Shown: positions 22,345 to 34,478, counted from the stretch's first letter. The stretch is DNA of 64,000 nucleotides from Delphinus delphis (GCF_949987515.2 NC_082687.1:22304148-22368147), one strand, 5' to 3'. Notes: generated by a model not told the origin, from the sequence alone. Program-made: numbers and translations.

Positions 22345-23065
22345 CCTGAAAAAAAGCAAAACTGAACACTTAGAAATCAAAAATACAGTCAGTGAAATTA
22401 AAGCTAAGTTTACAGAATAACACTTTAAGAAGAGAATTAATGAAGCCAGAAGATATAAGTTACGAAATCATATAACTGGTACACACAGGGACAAAGTGAT
22501 GGAAAAGTACAAAAGAGAGATTAAGAGACATGGAAGATAGAATGAACTAGTCCAACATATATCTAATCAAAGTTCTGGAAAAATACTAGATTAAACAAAA
22601 GCAATATTTAAATGGATAATGGCTAAGAATTTCATGAGTACTAATGAACTCATTCTGAGGAACACCGACAAATCCCAAATAGAATACATTATCACATGTA
22701 GGTACAAAATTAGAAAAACTGCAGAGCACCAAATAAAATAGCAGATCTTTAGAAAAGCAGAGAGAAGAGATGGATTATGAACAAAGGAATGGTAACTAGA
22801 TTAATATTTGACTTCTCAACAGGAGCCAGAAACCACTAGAATAACATCTGCAAAATGCTGAAAGCTTCTTTCAACCTAGCATCATATGCAGCAAAGACGT
22901 CTTTCAAAGAAAGCCAAATTAAAGACATTCTCATATAGTGAGCGCTTTACTACAACAGATTCTCCCTGAAATAACATCTGAAGGGTAGCCTTCAAGAATG
23001 GAAAAGATGCTAGAGAAAAGGTCTTAGATGTATTTAAAAATGGGGCACAAAGGGAGGTAATTCGA
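22345..23065 (+). pseudogene. HAL1/old L1 ORF1 remnant
   Basis: The + strand reads as an eroded ORF1: residues like EKYKREIKRHGR (about 22,505), NQSSGKILD (about 22,565), MANNFMSTNEL-like sequence, then 'aaactgcagagcaccaaata' (about 22,718), 'tgacttctcaacaggagcca' (about 22,811), 'tgctgaaagcttctttcaac' and 'aattaaagacattctcat'. These follow the RNA-binding half of HAL1/L1M ORF1. Many stops and frameshifts. Confidence 0.7.
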
Positions 23066-23795
23066 GAGGGTTTCCAGGAAGCTTCAACAATCCCAGTAAC
23101 ATCCTATTTCATTATATTGTTACTTACTCTATAGTATAAATATATATGTTACATATATCCTTTTATGTACCAAGTGTTTCATAGTGTTAAAAATTGATGA
23201 AAAACCCCATATGGTCCCTCTAGGAAAAAGAAATGTAGTAGCATAAGAGAAAGAGGAACATATTATCCTGAAAATCCTGGGAAATCAAATCTCTGGAAAA
23301 ATGATTTATGAGAGGAAGCAAAAGAAACTTTTAGACAACTGTTTGGCTTCCGCAAAAAGATTCAAGTAGTTGTCTAGTTGTCGTCCCTAAGAAATATGGG
23401 TATCAGGTGTATGTAAGGAACAGGCTGAGGAGGAGATAACTGCATGCTGTGTGAAAATAAGAAGCTGGGAATAAAAGGGAGGTGTATGGAAAGATGACTA
23501 ATCCAATAGAAATAACAGAACGGGCCCTGCTAAAACACTGCTGCAGAAAATTGCATCTGTGTGCAGAAGGAAAATCTCAAAGTTCTCTTAGAATAAGGGA
23601 TAAAATAAGGGGAAGGAGGTGACGAAAGGCCAATAAACATGAAAAACAGAACAAGGATACAACTGAAAAAGTGTAGATAGTGCTGAGGACGAAAGCAGAT
23701 AGTAGAAAAGCAGGCTTGTTGGGCTCCTCCTCTCCTAGGCCCTGGGCTAACAGGCATATGTCAGATCCCTTCCTGGATGCTAACATCTTAGTTTA
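23066..23795. other. No feature recognised
   Basis: AT-rich with some purine-rich blocks. Short overlapping frames near 23,530-23,790 on both strands are uninformative. Confidence 0.45.
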
Positions 23796-23885
23796 TCCTT
23801 ATCTCCCCAATCACAGAAGAGGAGATTGGGCTTCAAAGAAGCTGCGTGCTAAAAATCACATGCTTGGAATTTGAACCCGGGTTTT
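23795..23885 (-). repeat. MIR fragment
   Basis: The + strand reads 'tatctccccaatcacagaag', 'gaggagattgggcttcaaag' and ends 'aatttgaacccgggttt'. Matches MIR antisense. Confidence 0.6.
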
Positions 23886-24004
23886 TCTCATTCAAATGTT
23901 TGAATCGTTTATATTTTCCAGTATTATTAAGAAACTTAAAATTCAAGTTAACTTACTTTGAGAAGAGGCATTTTAAAATTCATAACAGATAAAATATCAG
24001 TGAG

Positions 24005-24280
24005 GCTAAAACATAGAGAACAGACCTGTGGTTGCCAAGGGGGAGGGGAGATGGGGAAGGGATGGAGTATGGAGTTTGGGATTAGCAGATGCAAACTATT
24101 ATAAATAGAATGGAAAAACAACAAGGTCCTTCTGTGTAGCACAGGGAACTATATTCAATATCCTGTGATAAACCATAATGGAAAAGAATATAAAAAAATA
24201 ATGCATATACAACTGAATCACTTTGCTGTACAGCAGAAATTAACACAACATTGTAAATCAATTATACTTCAGTAAAAAAA
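24005..24280 (+). mobile_element. Artiodactyl-type L1 3' UTR, 5'-truncated
   Basis: 'acctgtggttgccaaggggg', 'agcacagggaactatattca', 'cactttgctgtacagcagaa' and 'ttatacttcagtaaaaaa' form the last ~275 bp of an artiodactyl L1. The imperfect flanking duplication atcagtgagNctaaaa lies at 23,996-24,010 and 24,280-24,294. A standard short L1 insert. Confidence 0.88.
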
Positions 24281-24294
24281 TCAGTGAGCTAAAA

Positions 24295-25384
24295 TAGTAT
24301 TAAAACTTTATATTCCAAATAATACAGCATAGAAAAATTAAATATACATGAATACAAATATATCCTACAGATCAAAGGAGAAAATGAGTAAGGACACCAA
24401 TATAATCTGAGTGTGAATGCATATCTCTAAAATCAAATCAACAGCTATTGAATTCATCAGAATTGCAAAAGAATAAAAGCCACATGCATAGTTTAATCTT
24501 AGAATATATATAACGTTATTTAAATATGTCAAAGGAGAAAATGTATTGTAACATATCATTTATATAAACCACAGAACTTCAATTACAGGGTAATCTCAGT
24601 TGTACCCTAAAGGCATTTAACAACCTTAAAAAGTCTAATAAAATGATTTATTAAATAAGAATGTACTTACTTCTTTTATATAATGAATATTTTTCTAACT
24701 AACCAACAGCCTAATTACATTTAAGGTTAAAATGCTAAAATCGTTCCAATAAAATCAAGAAGCAAGGTGCCCAGATCTATTTTAAATTATTCTGTAATTG
24801 TAGCCAGTTCAATAAGTATTAAGTGTTAAGAAGTACATTTTTGGAAAGCATACAGATTTATGATTATATACAGATGGTAGGATTACTAATTGCACAAAAA
24901 GAAAAAACACCTCTCCCTTCTAATTCAACTAATTGGAATGTTTTGTATTTCTTAATATTTGCATGGTGCAGGGAAATGGGCCGTCATAGGCCATGTGTGC
25001 TCATGGGGACGGACATTTCTGAAAAAAATTAGTAATTTAAACTAAGAGACTTGTGATTGTTAACTACTAGAATTTTATCCTAAAAATAGCTAGATATGTG
25101 CAAAATATGTATGTTTAAAGATGATTACGATGTTAATAGTCTAGTATTGCAAAATTGTAATATTTCTAATTGTCCAACTAAAGAAGAATGTTTAATTAAA
25201 ATGGTCAACTATACATTCATTAAATTTGGATTCTGAAAGATGACAAATGGCATAGAATGTTAACATGTTAGCTGCAAAATGTATATTTTTATATTCTGAA
25301 AAATATAATTTGGAAATAAAAATTTAAAAGACCCTCTATATACATTGTGATCACTACAGAAGAAAAGACTGGTGCTAAACTTAA
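24295..25384. other. AT-rich, no feature recognised
   Basis: Short frames only (up to 69 codons). No repeat assigned. Confidence 0.5.
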
Positions 25385-25399
25385 CATTTATTAGCTTTT

Positions 25400-25507
25400 T
25401 TTTTTTTGACCACCCCACGCAGCTTTCAGGATCCCCAACCAGGGATTGAACCCGTGCCCCCTGCCGTGGAGGGTCCAGTCTTAACCACTGGACCACCAGG
25501 GAAGTCC
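25400..25507 (-). mobile_element. tRNA-type SINE, short
   Basis: The minus strand starts GGGACTTCCCTGGTGGTCCA. Target duplication catttaNtagctt at 25,385-25,397 and 25,508-25,520 (one mismatch). Confidence 0.93.
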
Positions 25508-25620
25508 CATTTACTAGCTTTCAATGCTAAGATTACAGGTGATTTTTATGTCCTTCTTTAAGTATTATGTATGTATGTATTATGTATTTCTGTATTCAGT
25601 TCAAACAGGAGATAGGATTG

Positions 25621-25632
25621 GGGTGGAGAGAG

Positions 25633-25666
<34 letters not shown>

Positions 25667-25715
25667 AACAGAGAAATGGGGAGGGGAGGGGAAGGGAGGA
25701 GAGGAGAGAGAGAAG
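25621..25715. repeat. (GA)n purine microsatellite
   Basis: About 95 bases of almost pure purine: GA repeats, then GGGGA and GGAGA variants. The two open frames here encode Arg-Glu runs and are artefacts. Confidence 0.9.
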
Positions 25716-26114
25716 AATGAATCACTTCCCAGACCAGAACTATACTTGATTAAAATCATACCATCAGAAAGGAATAAAGGGTGAACGAGGGAAGGTTGCT
25801 GGGTGACAGAAGCAGAGAGAAGGGAGGACCTGTTGGTGCTGTGTGTTCATGCACTCTCCAGGGAAAAGTGTCTTGATAAGATAGCATGGTTATTTGATTG
25901 AGCTATTGAGAAGCAGGGCACGTGATATTATATGATCCTAAGATCCAAAAGCTATTAAACATCAAATTATATAACAAAAGCCTGGGCCGTATTAAATTTC
26001 CTGAATTTAGTATGGTGGGCCTCCTGACAACTAAACAGCTGGCCTCTCCTAGGGACAGCCTGACCTCAACTTGTTGATGCCAATGAAAACTTTATCATGT
26101 AAATTATCTGAAGT

Positions 26115-26335
26115 TAATTCCCACAATACTTGGAAAGTACGATATGCTTGTCATCATTTTGTAAATGTGGAAACTGCAGATAAAAATGGACTTGCCGAGG
26201 ATCATACAGAAATGAAATGGTGAATCTGGTATTTGAACCCAGATCTCTCTCTCTCTCTCCCTCCATCCCTCCCTCTCTCTCTCCAAAAGCCCATGTTCCC
26301 TAGTGCATACTTGCTGCCAGGCACATGCTAGCCAC
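26115..26335 (-). repeat. MIR SINE interrupted by (CT)n
   Basis: The + strand shows the MIR antisense blocks 'cattttgtaaatgtggaaac' and 'ctggtatttgaacccagatc', then a CTCT/CTCC microsatellite at 26,246-26,283, then the tail 'aaaagcccatgttcccta'. Confidence 0.7.
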
Positions 26336-26339
26336 TCAT

Positions 26340-27295
26340 CTCTAATCCTAAAACTAGCACCACAAGGTAGGGATTATTAAAAAGACAAACAAACAACACC
26401 CTGTGTTCTCTTCAGTCTGTCCTAGTTCTAAGACATTTATTTATCTGATTTGGGGGAGGTTAGCCATCGCAAAGCTGACACCACCATCTAAGTGTTCTCA
26501 AATTGTTTTGAGAACAAACACATGCAATCCACAAACAAGTGTGCTCAAGTGCAAAGGAATTATTTAATGTGACTTGAAGTTTATATGGAAAGCTCCTTGA
26601 ATGGGAACTCTCTTGAGACAGGCTTTGAGAGAGGGTTTGTTTTAACGTGTCAAATATTAACCAGAAAAGGAGCTAGAGGAGCACACCTGAAGGGACAGGA
26701 GTAGGAAACAGCAAAACGATGTGTTCTTTAGGGTAAATATAACTATACAAGATTATAAAGGGAAATGAAACTCAGTAGATCAGTTAATGGGAGGCTTTTT
26801 AAAATAAGGACCTAAGGAGTTAGTATCTGACTTTACAGGCAATTACCTTAAGGTTCAGCTCTGATTGCTGTCCCATACGTAAAATGGGTGTTTGATATTT
26901 TCTTTTCCTTTGCAAGTCAAAGTAGCACTTTATCATGTTTCTCTCTATATTAATTCAAAACATTACCCAATAAAAATCAGTGTTTTATTGCTCATTTTGA
27001 GACTTTTTCATGGAAACTTTAGGTGCGGGTGTGAGGTTTTTTCCTCCACATATTAAAGACTATTGACTTCAGACCACACAAAGAATCAGATGGCTGCGAC
27101 AAAGCTGAAAGCTCCATAGGTTCCCAGGAAAAAATGTTCATTTCAGTTACTTTGAAGTAATATCACAAGATCATTTTAACTGGCTAGTTTTCATTTCCCC
27201 CTATGGTTGTTTTGGATTCAGTCTTCAAGAAAGAATATGTAAATCTGTATGTGTTTTATTGAAACATAGGTGGAATTAAGGAAATGCCACTTTAT
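26340..27295. other. Repeat-poor non-coding DNA
   Basis: No transposon, STR or plausible coding exon seen. Part of the longest repeat-poor interval outside the CpG-island flank. Confidence 0.4.
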
Positions 27296-27299
27296 GTAT

Positions 27300-27475
27300 T
27301 TCTTCAGCTATATGTCCTTTGGCACATTACTTAATCTCTTTGAACCCCAGTTTCACCGTATGTAAATTGGAGTTTAGTTTTAGGATTAAAAATGATGCAT
27401 ATTAAGCTGCAAGGGTATACTTACCATAGGGTAGGTCGTGAGCAACATAGCAATTGTTAACCATTTATGGGCCGA
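27300..27475 (+). repeat. MIR SINE
   Basis: 'ggcacattacttaatctctt' and 'tgaaccccagtttcaccgta' are the MIR core in + orientation. Confidence 0.75.
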
Positions 27476-27670
27476 TTCTCAACTGGCTTGCGATATGTTA
27501 GAGAAGGTGAGGCTTTGCTAATAGAGATGGGTTCAAATATTGGATTCACCACTTAATTCTGTGTGATCCTAGATAACTTTATCTCAGATTTTCAGTTTCT
27601 AAATGAATAAAGTGCCCACTTTGGCCAGACGGATTAAAACTAGGCTCACATTAGAGTGCTTAACAATTTA
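27476..27670 (+). repeat. MIR SINE, second copy
   Basis: 'gggttcaaatattggattca', 'ttaattctgtgtgatcctag' and 'attttcagtttctaaatga' follow MIR from its 5' part. Directly follows the previous MIR. Confidence 0.6.
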
Positions 27671-29030
27671 ATATTTTCCACATTATATCATGCTGACGTC
27701 ACAGTATCTAATCTCAGTGAATGTACATCTGTGAGATAAATTTGTACGACTAATGGTACTTGCTTAAATAGATCAGACTTCAAGCCTTTAATTCCAGGTT
27801 TCCTTTTCTCTCACTTTTTGAGTGCACAAGAATTAGCACACATCTGGCATGAAAATTCCCACTAAAGAATCATAGGGTAAAAAAGCTAGTCAATTAAAAT
27901 GACATTGTGATATTACCTCAACGTAATTGTGATAGAAAATTTGAACAGATAGGGTTACCTGCAAGCCACTATTTGCACTTTTATTAATCTACAAAAACTA
28001 ACCACAACACATTGTAAACTTCTCAATGGTAGCAATTATGTCATCTATTTTCCCTTTGGAACGGAGGAACTATTCCTTATACTATATCTGTATAATCTGT
28101 GGCATGTAGTAGATTCTGAGTGTAGAGTTAGCGATAAATAAATGATAGTGAAAGAATGATTTGATAACATTAGTTTTAGGTCTGTCAAACCTGATTTTGA
28201 ATCCTCAGATCTTAGATTTCCTGAACTAAACTTAGTTGTAAATGCAAACAAATGTAGATTTTAAAGGGAAGATTTGTGTCTTCGGGGTGAAACAAGCAAA
28301 TGAAGCAACAAGACTTCTAACACAATTTACGTACCATAATTATTTATTCATGTAGAGATGAAAGTACCTTCAAATACCATGCATAGCTCTCTCCAACGCT
28401 TCTATTTTCACTGTGTTTGAGCATAAAAGTCGATTTTGCAAACATAAGATTTTCCTTTGCCTGCACTAGAACTTCATTTCTTATTCATGTTTCAAAAAGA
28501 ACAAAAACGCCAAACCTTCCTTTTTGAAAGCCATTTTTCAAGGAAATGACAAATTCAGTGTTTTTGTGAGTTTCTGCACTCAGTATTAAACTACGACATG
28601 CTTTCTTGAAATATAGCACATTTTCTGTGTGCTACATTGAACAAGAATCCAAATAGGTATTATATTACACCTACTGACGTTTTACTTTGCTATTTCAACT
28701 ACATGAGAGGGTTTACTTCTGTGATTTGTTTAATTAATACAGTGTTTATCAACAATTATTTCTTACACTGGACCAGTCCCGGTTTTTAATGAGTCTTTCT
28801 TGGGGATATTTTGCAATGTAATCATTACTGTCTCTTTTGATTTAAGATCTACAGGTGAGGAATTTTAGCCATAGCCTTATCACTTAAGTCATGTAGGAGA
28901 GGAAAAAAAATTTTCCCTCTGCCCTTCTAGGTTTCTTGGCTGAAACCCACGTGTAATGAAAGACAGATAAAGAACAGGAGGTCGGGGAGGAAGCAGAAGT
29001 GTATTATTATTTTTTAATGGCAGCTTTTAA
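27671..29030. other. Repeat-poor non-coding DNA
   Basis: No gene or clear repeat. A full palindromic CRE-like octamer TGACGTCA lies at 27,694-27,701. A weak L2-like patch may exist at 28,025-28,150. Confidence 0.4.
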
Positions 29031-29034
29031 TTTT

Positions 29035-29095
29035 TTTTCCATACCCCCAGAAGTGGAAGCATGGAGTCTTAACCACTGGTCTGCCAGGGAAGTCC
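29035..29095 (-). mobile_element. tRNA-type SINE fragment
   Basis: Only the tRNA-like head is present: 'gtcttaaccactggtctgcc' then 'agggaagtcc' on the + strand, after a T run. Truncated to about 60 bp. Confidence 0.7.
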
Positions 29096-29786
29096 TTTTT
29101 ATTTTTATCTATTGATTTATTTTATTTTATGTATATTTTACCACAGTATTTTTTTTGGTATTCCAGAACACTTTTTTTAAATTTAATTTTATTTATTTTT
29201 TATACAGCAGGTTCTTATTAGTCATCTGTTTTATACCCATCAGTGTATATATGTCAATCCCAAACTCCCAATTCATCCCACCCCCACTCCCACCTGCCAC
29301 TGCTTTCCCTCCTTGGTGTCCATATGTTTGTTCTCTACATCTGTGTCTCAATTTCTGCCTTGCAAACCTGTTCATCTGTACCATTTTTTTGGTTCCACAT
29401 ATATGCGTTAATATACTATATTTGTTTTTCTCTTTCTGACTTACTTCATTCTGTATAACAGTCTCTAGATTCATCCACGTCTCTACAAATGACCCAATTT
29501 TGTTCCTTTTTATGGCTGAGTAATATTCCATTGTGTATATGTACCACTTCTTCTTTATCCATTCATCTGTCGATTGGCATTTACGTTGCTTCCATGACCT
29601 GGCTATTGTAAATAGTGCTTCAATGAACATTGGGGTGCATGTGCCTTTTTGAATTACAGTTTTCTCTGGGTATATGCCCAGTAGTGGGATTGCTGGGTCA
29701 TATGGTAATTCTATTTTTAGTTTTTTAAGGAACCTCCATACATAAAGTTTCCCTTAGTTTTTAAGGAAACTCCACTATGGAGCTTT

Positions 29787-30674
29787 TTAAGTTCTCCATA
29801 GTGGCTGTATCAATTTATATTCCCACCAACAATGCAAGAGGGTTCCCTTTTCTCCACACCCTCTCCAGCATTTGTTGTTTGTAGATTTTCTGATGATGCC
29901 CATTCTAACTGGTGTGAGGTGATGCCTCATTGTAGTTTTGATTTGCATTTCTCTAATAATTAGTGATGTTGAGCAGCTTTTCATGTGCTTCTTGGCCATC
30001 TGTATGTCTTCTTTGGAGAAATGTCTATTTAGGTCTTCTGCCCATTTTTGGATTGGGTTGTTTGTTTTTTTAGTATCAAGCTGCATGAGCTGTTTATATA
30101 TTTTGGAGATAATCCTTTGTCCATTGATTCGTTTGCAAATATCTTCTCCCATTCTGAGGGTTGTCTTTTTGTTTTGTTTGTAGTTTCCTTTGCTTTGCAA
30201 AAGCTTTTAAGTTTCATTAGGTCCCATTTGTTTATTTTTGTTTTTATTTCCATTACTCTAGGAGGTGGATCAAAAAAGATCTTGCTGTGATTTATGTCAG
30301 AGTTTTCTTCCCGTGTTTTCCTCTAAGAGTTTTATAGTGTCCAGTCTTACATTTAGGTCTCTAATCCATTTTGAGTTTATTTTTGTGTATGGTGTTAGGG
30401 AGTGTACTAATTTCATTCTTTTACATGTAGTTGTCCAGTTTTCACAGCACCACTTATTGAAGAGCCTGTCTTTTCTCCATTGTATATCTTTGCCTCCTTT
30501 GTCATAGATGAGTTGACCATAGGTGTGTGGGTTTATCTCTGGGCTTTCTATCCTGTTCCATTGATCTATATTTCTGTTTTTGTGCCAGTACCATATTGTC
30601 TTAATTACTATAGCTTTGTAGTATAGCCTGAAGTCAGGGAGTCTGACTCCTCCAGCTCCATTTTTTCCCCTCAA
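29787..30674 (-). pseudogene. L1 ORF2 C-terminal region, broken
   Basis: Overlapping frames 30,674-30,297, 30,253-30,029 and 30,200-29,787 carry consecutive parts of the ORF2 C terminus: [49 protein letters not shown] and [23 protein letters not shown], ending in a Cys-rich [19 protein letters not shown] stretch (the C-terminal C-x-C...H...C motif). Frameshifts separate them. Confidence 0.88.
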
Positions 30675-32016
30675 GACTGCTTTGGCTATTCAAATCTTTG
30701 TGTCCCCATACAAATTTTAAGATGTTTTGTTCTAGTTCTTTAAAAAATGCCATTGGTAATATCATAGGGATTGCATTGATTCTGTAGATTGCTTTGGGTA
30801 GTAGAGTCATTTTCACAATATTGATTCTTCCAATCCAAGAACATGGTATACCTCTCCATCTGTTGGTATCATCTTTAATTTCTTTCAACAGTGTCTTATA
30901 GTTTTCTGCATAGAGGTCTTTTATCTTATAGTTTTCTGCATACAGGTCTTTTTGTCTTTTCTGCATACAGGTCTTTTGTCTTTTGTTTATTCCTAGGTAT
31001 ACTATTCTTTTTGTTGCAATGGTAAATGGGAGTGTTTCCTTAATTTCTCTTTCAGATTTTTCATCATTAGTGTATAGGAATGCAAGAGATTTCTGTGCAT
31101 TAATTTTATATCCTGAAACTTTACCAAATTCATTGATTAGCTCTAGTAGTTTTCTGGTGGCATCTTTAGGATTCTCTGTGTATAGTATCATGTCATCTGC
31201 AAACAGTGACAGTTTTACTTCTTCTTTTCCAACTTGTATTCCTTCTATCTCTTTTTCCTCTCCAATTGCCGTGGCTAGAATTTCCAAAACTATGTTGAAT
31301 AATAATGGTGACAGTGGATATCCTTGTATTGTTCCTGATCTTAGAGGAAATGCTTTCAGTTTTTCACCATTAAGAATGATGTTTCCTGTGGGTTTGTCGT
31401 ATATGGCCATTATTATGTTGAGGTAGTTTCCCTCTATGCCCACTTTCTGGAGAGTTTTTATCATAAATGGATGGTGAATTTTGTCAAATGCTTTTTCTGC
31501 ATCTATTGAGATGCTCATATGGTTTTTATTTTTCAATTTGTTAATATGGTGTATCACATTGATTGATTTGCGTATATTGAAGAACCCTTGCGTCCCTGAG
31601 ATAAACCCCACTTGATCATGGTGTACGATCCTTTTAATGTGTGGTTGGATTCTGTTTGCTAGTGTTTTGTTGTGGATTTTTGCATCTATATTCATCAGTG
31701 ATATTGGTCTGTAATTTTCTTTTTTTGCAGTATCTTTGTCTGGTTTTGGTATCAGGGTGATGGTGGCCTCATAGAATGAGTTTGGGAGTGTTCCTTCCTC
31801 TGCAATTTTTTGGAAGAGCTTGAGAAGGATGGGTGTTAGCTCTTCTCTAAATGTTTGATAGAATTCACCTGGGAAGCCATCCGGTCCTGCACTTTTGTTT
31901 GTTGGAAGATTTTTAATCACACTTTCAATTTCATTACTTGTGATTGGTCTGTTCATATTCTCTATTTCTTCCTGGTTCAATCTTGGAAGGTTATACCTTT
32001 CTAAGAATTTGTCCAT
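30634..32016 (-). pseudogene. L1 ORF2 reverse-transcriptase segment, 460 codons open
   Basis: The longest open frame in the window. Its first methionine at 32,016 is internal to ORF2. Visible in order: the fingers region [15 protein letters not shown] (residues about 40-54), [11 protein letters not shown] (about 104-114), [13 protein letters not shown] with the first catalytic Asp (about 168-180), [18 protein letters not shown], where a Tyr sits at the position usually Cys (about 228-245), FADDMILY with the catalytic Asp pair (about 271-278), and GYKINAQKS (about 304-312). An in-frame insertion repeats a KDLYAENYK motif near residues 360-385. Reverse transcriptase copies L1 RNA at the nicked target. 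The full ORF2 is broken on both sides, so this is a relic despite the open RT core. Confidence 0.93.
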
Positions 32017-32523
32017 TTCTTCCAGGTTGTCTATTTTATTGGCATAGAGTTGCTTGTAGTAGTCTCTTAGGATGCTTTGTATTTCTGCGGTGTCTGTTGT
32101 AACTTCTCCTTTTTCATTTCTAATTTTATTGATTTGAATCCTCTCCCTGTTTTTCTTGATGCGTCTGGCTAATGGTTTATCAATATTGTTTATATGCTCA
32201 AAGAACCAGCTTTTAGTTTTATTGATCTTTGCTATTGTTTTCCTTGTTTCTATTTCATTTATTTCTGCTCTGATCTTTATGATTCTTTCCCTTCTGCTAA
32301 CTTTGGGTTTTGTTTGTTCCTCTCTCTCTATTTTGTTTAGATGTAAGGTTAGATTGTTTATTTGAGATTTTTCTTGTTTCTTGAGCTAGGCTTGTATAGC
32401 TATAAACTTCCCTCTTAGAACTGCTTTTGCTGCAACCCATAGGTATTGTATTGTCGTGTTTTCATTATCATTTGTCTCTAGGTATTTTCTGATTTCCCTT
32501 TGATTTCTTCAGTAATCTCTTGG

Positions 32524-33270
32524 TTATTTAGTAACGTATTGTTTAGCCTGCATATGTTTGTGTTTTTTACATTTTTTTTCCCTGTAATTGATTTCTAATC
32601 TCATAGCGTTGTGGTCATAACAGATGCTTGATATGATTTCAATTTTCTTAAATTTACTGAGGCTTGATTTGTGACCCAAGATGTGATCTATCCTGGAGAA
32701 TGTTCCATGCACACTTGAGAAGAAAGTGTAATCTGCTGTTTTTGGATGGAATGTCCTATAAATATCAATTAAATCTATCTGGTCTATTGTGTCATTTAAA
32801 GCTTGTGTTTCCTTATTAATTTTCTGTTTGGATGATCTGTCCATTGTTGTAAGTGAGGTGTTAAAGTCCCCCACTATTATTTTGTTACTGTTGATTTCCT
32901 CTTTTATAGCTGTCAGCAGTTGCCTTATGTATTGAGGTGCTCCTATTTTGGGTGCATATATATTTATAATTGTTATATCTCCTTCTTGGATTGATCCCTT
33001 GATCATTATGTAGTGTCCTTCTTTGTCTCTTGTAACATTCTTTATTCTAAAGTCTATTTTATCTGATATGAGTATTGCTACTCCAGCTTTCTTTTGATTT
33101 CCATTTGCATGGAATATCTTTTTCTATCCCCTCACTTTCAGTCTGAATGTGTCCGTAGGTCTGAAGTGGGTCTGTTGTAGACAGCATATATATGGATCTT
33201 GTTTTTGTATCCATTCAGCAAGCCTGTGTCTTTTGGTTGGAGCATTTAATCCATTCACGTTTAAGGTAAT
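32524..33270 (-). pseudogene. L1 ORF2 endonuclease domain, broken at its N terminus
   Basis: The open part 33,006-32,524 (160 codons) holds the middle and end of the APE-like endonuclease: TIINIYAP, IIVGDFNTSL (conserved Asp and Asn of the active site) and SRIDHILGHKSSL (the DH pair). Upstream sequence to about 33,270 encodes the N terminus with LNAPTKRHRLAEWIQ-like and DTFRLKVRG-like text but is broken by stops. The family nicks target DNA at TTTT/AA to start reverse transcription. Confidence 0.88.
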
Positions 33271-33399
33271 TATTGATATGTATGTTCCTATTACCATTTT
33301 CTTAATTGTTTGGGGTTTTTATGTGCATCTTTTTCTTCTCTTGTGTTTCCCACTTAGAGAAGTTCCTTTAGCATTTGCTGTAGAACTGGTTTGGTGGTG

Positions 33400-34250
33400 C
33401 TGAATTCTCTTAGCTTTTTCTTGTCTGTAAAGCTTTTGATTTCTCCATCAAATTTGAATGAGGTCCTTGCTGGATAGAGTAATCGTGGTTGTAAGTTCTT
33501 CCCTTTCATCACTTTAAGTATATCATGCCACTCCCTTCTGGCTTGTAGAGTCTGCTGAGAAATCAGCTGTTATCCTTATGGGAGTTCCCTTGTATGTTAT
33601 TTGTCATTTTTCCCTTGCTGCTTTCAATAATTTTTTGTCTTTAATTTTTGCCAACTTGATTACTATGTGTCTCAGCATGTTTCTCCTTGGGTTTATCCTG
33701 TGTGGGACTCTCTGCACTTCCTGGAGTTGGCTGGCTATTTCCTTTCCCATGTTAGGGAAGCTTTTGACTATAATCTCTTCACATATTTTCTCGGGTCCTT
33801 TCTCTCTCTCTTCTCCTTCTGGGACCCCTATAATACAAAGGCTGTTGCATTTAATGTTGTCCCAGAGGTCTCCTAGGCTGTCTTCATTTCTTTTCATTCT
33901 TTTTTCTTTATTCTCTTCTGCAGCAGTGAATTCCACCATTCTGTCTTCCAGGTCACTTTTCTGTTCTTCTGCCTCAGTTATTCTGCTACTGATTCCTTCT
34001 AGTGTATTTTTCATTCAGTTATTGTGTTGTTCATCTCTGTTTGTTTGTTCTTTAATTCTTCTAGATCTTTGTTAAACATTTCTTGCATCTTCTCGATATT
34101 TGCCTCCATTCTTTTTCCGAGGTCCTGGATCATCTTCACTCTCATTATTCTGAATTCTTTTTCTGGAAGGTTTCCTATCTCCACTTCATTTAGTTGTTTT
34201 TCTGGGGTTTTATTGTGTTCCTTCATCTGGTACATAGGTCTGTCTTTTCA
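33400..34250 (-). pseudogene. L1 ORF1, frameshifted
   Basis: Two abutting frames hold most of it. 34,235-34,011 encodes the N-terminal part with TPEKQLNEVEIGNLPEKEF and a Glu/Lys-rich heptad region (coiled coil that trimerises ORF1p). 34,014-33,604 encodes the next part with RITEAEEQKSDLEDRMVEF, an RNA-recognition stretch SLCIIGVPEGEE, and IKLAKIKDKKLLKAAREK. A change near 34,012 splits the gene at the end of NNTITE. The C-terminal domain continues past 33,604 in broken form. ORF1p normally coats L1 RNA in cytoplasmic particles. Confidence 0.88.
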
Positions 34251-34478
34251 TCTTGTCTATCTTTCTGTGAATGTGGTTTTTGTTCCACAGGCTGCAGGAT
34301 TGTAGTTCTTCTTTCTTCTTCTGTCTTTACTTTTTAAGGGCAGAAGTTTAGTAATATGTATACCTCCTGTATACATGGGAGATGCCCAAGAAAACTGAAT
34401 AACTCTCTGAAATTGCCCAGCCACCACCTTAAATATCATTTCCAGCTAAAGACAAAAGAATGATGAGGCAGGTCTTGT

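Larger units (their letters stand above)
29160..34325 (-). mobile_element. 5.2 kb antisense L1 LINE, 5'-truncated
   Basis: A nearly complete L1 read on the minus strand: the end of the 5' UTR near 34,325 (ccacaggctgcagg block at about 34,285), ORF1 (about 34,250-33,400), a short spacer, ORF2 (about 33,270-29,800) and a 3' UTR ending in A-rich sequence near 29,160. It differs in subfamily from the copy at 52.7-60.3 kb, since the 3' UTRs do not align. Three local tandem duplications disturb it. ORF1 and ORF2 are each broken, so it is not expected to move by itself. Confidence 0.93.

Noticed and set aside
25524..25784. Two Arg/Glu-rich frames at 25.5-25.8 kb
   Set aside because: They translate a (GA)n microsatellite.
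30983..34305. Plus-strand frames of 70-165 codons across the L1 at 29-34 kb
   Set aside because: They are antisense shadows of L1 ORF1 and ORF2.
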